A stretch of 64,000 bases of DNA, taken from the NCBI RefSeq assembly GCF_001625195.1, contig NC_054391.1, forward strand, positions 4,785,157 to 4,849,156. The letters run 5' to 3'. Below the pieces are notes generated by a model, which made no database searches, was not told where the DNA came from, and saw only the letters and a program-made list of their open reading frames with translations. This stretch comes from Drechmeria coniospora. Its lineage: Eukaryota > Ascomycota > Sordariomycetes > Hypocreales > Ophiocordycipitaceae. The translations under genes were made by a program, and so were the position numbers. Positions 21,967 through 31,040 of the stretch are shown here, one piece after another (position 1 is the first letter of the stretch; the number at the start of each line of letters is the position of its first letter).

Positions 21967-24207
21967 ATGGAAGACATTCCTCCTCATATGGGCCACATAA
22001 ACCTGAATCCAATACTTGATTTCAACACCTCATGGAATGATACGGAAGCGCAAGCGGAAGTCTTTGGTGAGGGTGGCAACAATGTATCGATTCCGCATCT
22101 GGCCACGCCGCCAGCCCATGGCGACGTCGACGGGACCCATGTACGTGGAAGCAACGATGACAACGACATTAGCATGCACGGCACGGAGGAGGGTCCCATA
22201 CCGGTTGATGAGCCGGCTGACGAGGACCGCATGCATATTGACAGTGACGTTGACGCCGGTGAGGATGAAGCCGGCCATGGCAATGAAGGTGGCGACGGCG
22301 GCGACCAAGGCGATGGCGGTGATTCTGATGGTTTCGATATCATGGCCAATTTGGACAACTGGCTGTCTGGCGTTCGTGCTGACGAATCATCGACAAATGG
22401 GCCTTGCATGTTAACTCTCAGGGACCGCTGCTTTGCCGCAGTTGTGAGGCTTCGAGCCCGCAAAGCCGAGCTACGACAACAACTAAGCCTTGCTTGTGAG
22501 CAGAACGAACAGCATCGGATGGAAATTCGCAGCCTTGAGCGGAAAGTTGCTGAGCTGACGGAAATGGTGCAAAGACTCCAACTCCAGCACCTCGGCCGTC
22601 AGCATAACAAACGGGTACGCTTCGCCTGCACGTCGATGTGATGGAGTGACTAACTCCCAACCCGTACTTAGACATGGCCCGGCACTCTACGGGACTTCTT
22701 GACAATGGGCCCTAGCGACCCTTGCTTTTCGAGTTACAAAGCCATCTGGAGGCTGTGCTCGAGGGAGGAAAATATGTCACCGGATCTGCAAAAAACCTTG
22801 CGGGGCTTGGTCTTCCGAGAGCCGCGTGCCGACGACATGCAGGCCCAACTCGCCGGTAATCGTTCGAATGCCATGGCAGGCCCTTCGCAGGTAGTCTCGC
22901 CGCCTCCGCATGGTGAACGTTCTGATCCGCATCCTTCGGCATTCATGGCAGGCCCTTCGCGGGTAGTCTCGCCACCTCCGCATCCCTCGCTGCCGGCGAA
23001 CGTTCTGATCCGCATCCTTCGGCATGTCCTGGTCGTTCCCGGCCGGCTCATCCATGCCTTGTCCCGACTCGACCCCTACGTGCCGCCCCAGGTGCCGGAG
23101 GATGCCAACGAGCGGATTCGTCTTCTGCATAGATTCCACATCGGAGACGAGTCCGTGAGCCTGACGTGGGCGACGAAGCCAAACGACTTGCTGGCACCGC
23201 TGCGTGTCAGCAAAGACTTTCTCTTCTGGGGAGTCCACCTCTTCTACGGCCTCAACACGTTCGCCTTTTCCTCCCTCGGCGAGTTTGGAAGATTTGCCCA
23301 CGGCATCGGACCGAGGCTTCAGCGCGTTCGCCATGTACAGATATTCTGGACCGGCTCCCAACGCCTTACCTACCCGGGCAAGAAATATATTTCGAGGCGG
23401 ACCCAGCCGCTAATGTGGCTGGGGAAGATGCTCAGGCTCCAGACCTTGTGCGTGTGGATTCAGGAGAGTTCCTCGTTCTACATGAGACGAAAGCACGAGC
23501 CGGACCATGTGGTAAAGCACTGGGCAGACGAGACCGCAACGAAAGCAAACTATAGAAGATGCCGATCGTTGCGCACCGTGCAAGGCATGGATTACGTTTA
23601 TTGGCTCCGCGGCATGAGAACGGTCGAGTTCTTTGACCAGGACAACGGAGGATGTCCGGTGCGAGATACGACGTTCCTGAAGGATGTCCAGTACGCAACC
23701 TCGATGCCAAAGGACGAGGATGACAGCAGGCGCTCGCGGCTCCGCAACCTGGCTCCCTTGCTTCCAAACTACAACGCTCCACGGTACGTTTGGCAAGCAC
23801 TTCGCGACTCCAGCTACCTCGACGACGTGGCCCCCCCGTGCCGCCCCGTCTCGTCATCGGCAGGCACTTGCCATGTCAGAGGTGGCCTCCCGGACGACGC
23901 TTCGGATGACGCTTCGGATGACGCTTCGAGCGACGCTTCGGCCGACACTCTGCGTGACTCTCGGCATCACCATGGCCGTCCTCGAGATGGCTCCCCCCGA
24001 AATCGTTCCGAGTATGATGGCCATTCGGATGGCTCCTCCAATGCCTCCTCTGACGATCCGCCCGAGACAGAGGGGGCCGCTCAATCCGTTCACGACTCGG
24101 TCATGGACGTCGGCGTTGACATTAGGTCTGGCAGGGCCTCTCCGGACACAGTGGACCCCGGCAACGTCATCGAGGTCATTGATATAACGGGAGACGACGA
24201 CGACGAC

Positions 24208-24268
<61 letters not shown>

Positions 24269-24549
24269 GTAGTGATGGAGATGGTGACGATGCGGACGAC
24301 GATGGCAATGTGGACGATGACGATGACGACGAACTGAAGACGGACGTGTCGGAGCACGACGCACGCACGGTGTCGGACGAGAGCTCGTTGTTTATACGCA
24401 GCGATCTTGGCAACAACGGCTCGGGCCTAGCAGCATACGGCCAAGGCGGAGCATACCCATCGCATCTGCCTTCCCGTGAAAGCTCGCTGTTCGTCCGCAG
24501 TGACGGGACAGCCTCGATGATGATTGACTTGACATCCCTCGAGGATTAG
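21967..24549 (+). CDS. Acidic fungal protein with coiled coil, poly-Asp tract and SUMO-interaction-like motifs
   Basis: Two exons, 21967-22614 and 22672-24549, give 841 aa. The 57-nt intron has donor gtacgc, branch tgactaac and acceptor ttag, and joins in phase 0. Residues 1-150 are acidic and Gly/Asp-rich; about 160-212 are a predicted coiled coil (Leu/Glu/Arg heptads, no basic bZIP region). Residues about 290-450 resemble the fungal domain of F-box-like hypothetical proteins (LPANVLIRILRHVLVVP, LLAPLRVSKDFLFWGVHLFYGLNTFAFSSLGEFGRF). The C-terminal third is disordered: D-A-S-D repeats, VIEVIDITG followed by 25 Asp, a second acidic stretch, ESSLFIRSD and ESSLFVRSD repeats, and a final MMIDLTSLED. 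Function is unknown. The two exons could be separate genes if the intron is not used. Confidence 0.68.
22615..22671 (+). other. Intron joining two adjacent open frames
   Basis: gtacgc at 22615, tgactaac near 22647-22654 and ttag at 22668-22671 form a canonical short fungal intron. The in-frame tag stop at 22669-22671 is the acceptor itself, which is why the downstream frame appears to start separately. Confidence 0.7.
22873..23025 (+). repeat. Internal coding duplication, two copies, second part in a shifted frame
   Basis: Copy 1 is 22873-22942 and copy 2 is 22945-23025. Both start atggcaggcccttcgc and end gaacgttctgatccgcatc plus cttcggcat. Copy 2 has 11 extra bases in the middle, so the shared 3' half is read as ERSDPHPSA in copy 1 but as NVLIRILRH, part of the F-box-like domain, in copy 2. 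Confidence 0.9.
24193..24267 (+). repeat. GAC/GAT trinucleotide microsatellite coding for 25 Asp
   Basis: Five GAC codons at 24193-24207 are followed by twenty uninterrupted GAT codons at 24208-24267. The tract lies inside the acidic protein gene, directly after the VIEVIDITG segment. The pure GAT run suggests recent slippage expansion. Confidence 0.95.
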
Positions 24550-26385
24550 GTCACGTGTTCGCTCGAGGGGCGGGAGTCGCAAGGTTGCTTGGTTCTTGCC
24601 TCTGTGCCGCCGGCACGGGTTGAATGCCACTTGCCTATGCTGAACAAATCAACGTTGTGGCAGGCAGGGAATGGGAGCACATTAGTCACGTGGTTGGTCG
24701 GTGCCTAAAAAAAAGGGTCCCGCCAACTGATCACGAGGTTGGGATGGAGTCGGCGCCGACGGTAAGAAGACTGGGGCCAAGATGCAATGACACCTCAGGC
24801 ACTAGACTGCCAGCGGATGGCTGGCGAACCCACAGCAATCAACAACGAGATACAGTACAACTTAACTCATGTCGGTGCTTTGCATCACACCAAGTGCCTC
24901 ACACGTAGAGATGAAATACCAATGTACACTTCCATTTGCATGGAGATCAGCGCCAGCGTACTTGCGCTATAGGGTGGCACTGCCGGCACTGCCGAGCTCT
25001 GCCTGGCCACCGCCGGCAACTACAGGTGATACCTGCTCCTAGGCGTCGAACCGTTACCTGCAACCAAGCCCGGTTGGGGCTCATGGCCGCGTAGGCTGCA
25101 TCACGTGGGCGTGTCAGTACTGCGCTCTTACGTATGCCTACATCTAGGTACACGTACATCATCCATGTCATCTGTAGGTACTCCGTACTAGGCAGACATA
25201 ATGCTTCCATTGTAACCACCATGTACCTACCGTAGTACGTGCTGGGGTACTGCTTCGATGCTTATTCGTACCCAGTTCCAAGCAATGAGAAGCTGTGCCG
25301 TGTGCACTCGAGGCCGCGAATCATGTGTACGAGTAGAGATGTGCCGCAAGGTGGGAGCTCACAGCGAACATGTGGAATGGCCCCCTTCACTCAAGCGCAT
25401 GAACAATGCAAAATTCACAATGGAACATGCACCTGTACCTGCGAAGGAAATGGAAATGAAATGGAAGAGTTCTACGTTTAATAATGGAAGCAGCATTCGT
25501 GCTGTGGAAGCATTAGGTTGAAAGTATTCACATGGTACAACAACTTGGTACTCTGTACACAATGCAACAACTATTAAGTACTAGGTACCTAAGTAATGCA
25601 TTTACAGCACACACACAGCTTGTACACTGTACAGCAAGTAGGCCACTCGGTAATAGTACAGAGTACTTGTAGTACAGTATGTTCTTGAAAGTTCAAGTAC
25701 AAGTATCCGGTCGGAGTAGGTGCACAGTACCTAGTAGTAAGTGCACAGTACCTAGTAGTAAGTGCATGTAAGTACATGCAAGTAAGCCAGTACTTACAAA
25801 GTGCAAGTACAAGTGCAAGCACCAGCGCGGCCAGCCCCACCAACAATAGCTTCCGGATGCTATGCCCCATGCTGTTTCGTTAGCACCACCACCAGTCTTG
25901 TGCCGCACTGCCACCCTAACCTCCCCCCTGGCCTGCCTGCTGTGGAGGACAGCTGGTACCTCGCACCTACTGTACTGAGCAGTCCGTGGTGCCTTGGTAA
26001 GTACTTACCAGCCAACGTACTAAGCAAGGTACCCAACGGCGGAGTCCAGCCTCCCTCTTGCTGCCCTGGCGGGAACGGGACCCTGGCGAGAAAAGGCTAC
26101 GTGCACGCATCACTTCGACGACGGCCGACATTCCTCCACTCTTAATCCCATCGCCGCCGTCCTCGCTACCAAAAAAATCAACGACCGCTTTCCCGCATCG
26201 CCATCGCCGAGACCAACGCAGCGACCTGTCTTGGTTCCCCCCGCAACCTCGCATCCTCACACTCTCAAACCATCACACCCTCCCCCGCGACCCGCTCACG
26301 TCGGCCGCTCTCGCTCCCAGCGACGCTTTATTTACGCCGTCAACACCCCTGATTTCCGACCCGCCGTCGTAAACAAGCGGCCAAA
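24550..26385. other. Intergenic region with GTAC islands
   Basis: These 1.8 kb lie between two plus-strand genes. GTAC-rich patches occur at about 25125-25250 and 25535-25815. The final about 300 bases before tvp18 are C-rich leader. No gene was recognised. Confidence 0.4.
25535..25815. repeat. GTAC-rich intergenic island
   Basis: Repeated AAGTACTAGGTACCTAAGTA, GTACAGAGTACTTGTAGTAC and a near-exact local repeat of gtgcacagtacctagtagtaa (two copies at about 25730-25765). It belongs to the dispersed GTAC family. Confidence 0.75.
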
Positions 26386-27160
26386 ATGTCGCTCAAGGAG
26401 GAGTTCCAGACGAGGAACTTTAGTACGTCCACCTCGCGACATGCATCTGCCCGCTCGCTTCTATGCTAACCTGGCACCAGGCATCTATGGACAATGGTAA
26501 GCCCGCCACCCCATCCGACTCCGTCTGCTCGCCTATCCTGCCTGGCCAAGCCCGAAATCGAATGATGCGCCGCATGGCACAAGTCGGCCCTGAATGAATC
26601 GATGCTTTTCGTCGCCTGGCCCCGAGCGTCCTTGGCTAACATCTCGTGGCAGGTTCGGCATTCTGTCCATGATCGTCTGCCTCGCGACCGGCATTTCCAC
26701 CATCTTCTCCTTCAACGTTGGCCTCATCATCTTCTGCGCCATCGCCATGTACGTTGCAGTTCCGCCCCATGCATGCATGCGTGCATCGATTTCTTCATTT
26801 CTCCAGACGTCGTGGATGCCGTCGTGCTTCGGGCGAAATGCAGTGCTGACTTCCTCCAGTGCCTCCTCCTTCCTCATTCTCTTCATCGAAGTCCCGCTCC
26901 TCCTCCGAATCTGCCCCACCTCCGGCAAGTTTGACGAATTCGTTCGAAAGATTTCCACCAACTACCTTCGCGCCGCCGCCTATGGTGTCATGGGCGTCAT
27001 ACAACTCGTCAGCACCGTCATGGGTCGCAGTGCCCTCATCGCCGCCGGCGTCTTCCTCCTCATCACCGGCATCTGCTACCTGCTCGCGGGCATAAAGGGC
27101 CAGGCATTTGTTGGCAGCAAGACTCTCGGCGGCCATGGCGTCGCACAGATGATCGTATAA
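26386..27160 (+). CDS. TVP18: Golgi membrane protein Tvp18
   Basis: Four exons (26386-26422, 26481-26496, 26653-26748, 26860-27160) give 149 aa. Exon 2 is only 16 nt. The protein begins MSLKEEFQTRNFSIYGQWFGILS and has four hydrophobic segments: ILSMIVCLATGISTIFSF, GLIIFCAIAIASSFLILFIEVPLLL, a central AAAYGVMGVIQLVST segment, and ALIAAGVFLLITGICYLLAGI. The EVPLLLRICPTSGKFDEFV loop is typical of Tvp18. In yeast, Tvp18 is a small late-Golgi membrane protein found in Tlg2-containing vesicles. The length is close to the family norm of about 150-165 aa. All four exons keep frame and give an uninterrupted family pattern. Confidence 0.93.
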
Positions 27161-28454
27161 TCGGCTCGGCCAAGCAACTACCCATCAAGTTTGAAAGGCG
27201 GAGCCCGAGAGGTTGCGTGGATGTGCACAAGGCTCGAGCGGCCATTTGGGTCCTCGAGCGTGCGCTGGGGGGGCCAAGAGCGCGCGGAAAGGCAGTCGAT
27301 CTGCCCTTGAGTTCCGGCACAAGCCTGGCCGGCAGTGACAAGACGACAGACATATCCAACAGGTTCGGCGTCGGGAATGAAAAATGCAGACCGTGTTTTG
27401 TGTGCGCGGCCGCTTTCGGTGCGCGACCTTGTTTGACGATGTCATGGGTGGCTGGAAGTGTGTGCCGCGTCTCGCGACTATACCACCATTGTTTATTTCA
27501 GGCTTACGTAGCTCGTCGTCGACAATTGATTTTTCAAAGAATGATACGATAGACCACCGTCTTCTGATGCCCACAAGCAAGGCAAGACCGGAAAGAATGG
27601 CCACAGTGCATCGACGCAATGTACATGGTGGCTGGACGTCTCTGCCTCGGAAGAGACCACCACGTAGATGCCAGCATATCCGCACCCGCCCGGATGCAAT
27701 GCCCCACATTCTGCTGTCAATAAGTACTTACTTCATTGCGGAAGATGTTGCTTGGTTGTGCACTCGCCAACTCGGACGATAGGTTTGCAGAGAAATCAAG
27801 GCTCTTGTCGGGTGCGACCAATTTGCAGACCTTGCAAGGGCGGCGGCCCGAGACGAGCTGTCATTCTGGTGACTCGTATTTCGACACAACGCGAAAAGTC
27901 ATCCAGGCTGGCCACGAAGCGAGGACGGAAAGCCAGTTGCTTGCGTCTTGCTGAGCAGTTGTGCCCTGCTGTCAAGAATGCAATGCCTGATCAACGATAC
28001 GATACTGGGGAAGTCATGCTTGCCACCCAGGAGATGGAGTTGGTCCTCCCGATTACTGGGGACAGAAGAGGGCAGGCTGAGAGGCGTTGTCGTCACATGC
28101 CGTCATTGGGCTCTGCTTCTTGATTGAACCTTTGTACGACATTCCTGTGTAGAAAGATGCTGAATGACGAGATAGTAACGGTGCCGCACGGGTTTCAGCT
28201 TATCTGAAAGTATGACAAGTAAAACAAGGCCATTTTATACTCCTCTTGTCAAGCCTGCTGGTGAGGCTGCAGGTGGGGAGCAGCAAATGATGCAATCTGG
28301 ATTCGATTCAAGCCACTGCAGTGCTGGCCTGTTGCGACGGTAATCATCGTTCGTCCATGTGAAGCCGGAGGAGTGCTCGTGTTCGGCCCAACAGTCAGTG
28401 TTGCCAAGGCCCTAGCGGACATCTCACACAGTGCATCGGAATCGCGATGCGGGT

Positions 28455-29070
28455 GTTCCAGGTACGTACAAAATACTTGTAATACATGCACTGAGCACCT
28501 ATTTGTACGGTAATACGAACTACTTACAAGTACATGCATGTACATGGCCCATCGTCCCAGTACTTGGCCAAATACCTGCAAGTACTTACGGAGTAAGCAA
28601 GTATTATGTATCCGTAGATTAGTAGGATAGTGCTTATGTAACTCAAGCGTATCCGGATTACTTGGAAAGGTACTCCGTACAGAAGGACGACCAAGTACAT
28701 ACAGGTACTAAGGTAAGGACGTTGGTTCGTCATGTACACTGTACGCTGTGCGAAAGTACTATGAATACCTGGTGCCCATGTACGGAGCCCAGGTGCCTCT
28801 AGTAAGTAATACCTACTAAGCAGTAGTAAAGAGGTCAGTGTACAGTGTACAAGGGCGGACACTTTCGGACTACTGAAGGTGAACTTGTAGGTGTACTTGG
28901 CCTATTGTGCATACATAGGTAGGTGTACATGTACACCTACACCTACAGTACTTGTAGAGTCAAAGTAGTTGTAGCTGTAGTACTCCGTAGGGAGGTGAAC
29001 TTCGTACATGTACAAGTACGTCCATGCTGTAATTAATTACCGGAGTACGGAGTACAGTACTTGTGGATTC
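28455..29070. repeat. GTAC-rich intergenic island (large, 0.6 kb)
   Basis: Dense TACGGAGTA, AGTACATGCATGTACAT, GTACTTACGGAGTAAG and ACCTACACCTACAGTAC words, including a run of GTGTACATGTACACCTACACC near 28921-28945. It lies in the gene-poor region between tvp18 and the Aim21-like gene. Confidence 0.8.
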
Positions 29071-29689
29071 TTGTCATGGGTGGGTGGAGTGGTGGCTCGC
29101 AAGCAACTTTGAATAGATGTACTTTTTAAACTATCAGTGAGTGTAAGTAGTTGTACTTACTTATACCGTACACTATTACTGTGTCACTTCGTACTCCGTA
29201 CTCATGCTCCAGTTAATGCTCCGTCCGTCCCGAAACGAAAAGCACCAAGTTTAATGATACCTGCCAAGTACTGTACTTACTGTACACACCCTGCCCTGTG
29301 TGCATGCACTCGGGGTAGTAAGTACATGTATTTGCCTGCCCTTGGGCATGCATGCGCTCTGGGCGGCGAAAAATGCACCCATGATTAGAGCGGTTTCCCT
29401 GCCGAGAGCTGAAGCATGATCGGTGGCACGGGACTCTAAACCGTACGATCAACCGCAATTCTCTCACCGAGACGAGATCCCGCGGATTGAATGGGAAAGA
29501 ATGAGCGTTGCAATCGCCGGGAACGTGGCATGAAAATTTCGGAAGAGTACGGGGATCCAGTTCGACGATACCGTGACCGATCCGCATGCAGCGAATACTA
29601 CAACCACTAATACAGTGCACAAGGGTCCGAACGCTCGTACTAGCGGTGGGGATCCTGCGGGGTTCTACGAGTACGCACTGTATCACCAG

Positions 29690-29935
29690 GTACAGCACCA
29701 GTAAGCGTCGTGTTATTGTCAGCTCTGGAACAATACATTAGTACCAACAAGTACTGTACCTGTTTGAACTTGTTGGTGTATTACCTTCCGCCAGGTACTT
29801 AGTGCAGTAGATAACCTACTTCTGCTTAGTACCATAAGTACTGCAGTAGAGAAGTACGGGCACGGAGCACGAGCACGAGTGGGCACTTGCAAGTACTGTA
29901 CGTAGGTACTAGCAGGTACTTGCTTGCGATGTGTC
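29690..29935. repeat. GTAC-rich intergenic island
   Basis: Recurrent AGTACTGTAC, CAAGTACTGTACGTAGGTACTAGCAGGTACTTGC and similar words. It has the same word set as the other islands. Confidence 0.65.
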
Positions 29936-31040
29936 ACCTGCAACAGTGTCCAGGAACACAGTGTTACAAACTACGCTGCGGTTGCCCGGGGCTTGTTTGA
30001 AGTGATGAATTATGCTTCTGCCAATGCATGAGCTCGTCGCAGGCTCAACTGAGCCGTTGTCGTGGCCGAATATTCAGAGCGTAACTTTGCTCGGAGAATC
30101 AACGATCACGCAATGCCTCGGGGTTGGTGATGCTGGGTTCCTCCGTGACCTCGCGTTGCCCGATTTGGCTTGTCGCCAAGTATTAGCAGGTAAGTACTCC
30201 TACGTACAGTACTTGTGCAGCACTGTACATGCCTACTGGCCACGTACCAGTGGGTACCTCGTAGGCCTTCAAGTGCAGTACTAGGGGTACCTACTCCGTC
30301 CTTGTAGAGTTCACGACCCTCGTGAGCTTGGCCGCTGTGGCTTAAACCGTGGTGGCCGAAGTGCAGCAACTAGGCGGGTGGAGCAGCCTGTGACGATGAG
30401 GACCCAACAGCCAGTCTAGACAAGTAGGCGGTTACCAGGACTGCCGGAGGTACAAGAACCATCGCAACTGCCACGACCCCACGGCAGGTCTCGATCCGGC
30501 TTCAAGCAAACTCTGTCGTTCTTGAAGACTTGGTACAGCTTCCAGTTCAGCTGCATGTTGCAACAACAGCCGCCTTGTCAGGCACCTCACAACTGCACCA
30601 GCTTCCATCATCTGTTTGTAAGTCTTGCCCTCATCGAACTGTCGTCACCCCTCGTCTCGGCCGTCCCGGCGTGCCCAATGACGACCGAGGATGCAATCAG
30701 CTCGTCTCGTCGTACACCTGAGCCCTCATCGTCCCCCCCCCCCCCCCGTCTTATCTTGCTCGGCTTGGAACTTGCGGTATTTGGCAATCTATTACGACGC
30801 CGTATCGCCTGCACCACTGCTGCTGGCCTGTACATGGGCCGGGCTGGCGAGACCTGCTTTCGTTCCGCGTCACCCGCCCTGCTCCCTGCTCCCTAATGAT
30901 CCATCCGCGGCACGTCTCCCTTCGCTAACCCGTCGTCTCACTAGTAAGAATATCGTACAATTTCCTATCGTTTTTTGTCCTTCGAATAGCTCGCTCAGCC
31001 GTCAAATACGTAGCTGCCGTTTGCCCGTGGATCGAACATC

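Larger units (their letters stand above)
27161..31040. other. Gene-poor 3.9-kb region with several GTAC islands
   Basis: This is the longest stretch without a recognised gene. It holds GTAC-rich islands at about 28455-29070, 29145-29310, 29690-29935 and 30175-30305, and a run of 15 C at 30733-30747. Between them is sequence of ordinary composition with no protein of recognisable character. Short frames (for example 27185-27709 minus, 29213-29698 minus) lack motifs. The last about 500 bases are probably the leader of the Aim21-like gene. Confidence 0.45.

Noticed and set aside
21499..21996. Minus-strand 165-codon frame overlapping the start of the acidic protein gene
   Set aside because: It has a plausible helical stretch but no recognised domain, and overlaps the start of a better supported gene on the other strand. 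It could be real only if transcript evidence appears.
29213..29698. Minus-strand 161-codon frame in the gene-poor region
   Set aside because: Its end runs through GTAC island sequence and it has no motif or gene-like codon pattern.
27161..31040. Degenerate transposon in the gene-poor block
   Set aside because: I saw no terminal repeats, target-site duplications, or transposase or reverse-transcriptase residues in any frame, nor the strong AT bias expected from repeat-induced point mutation.
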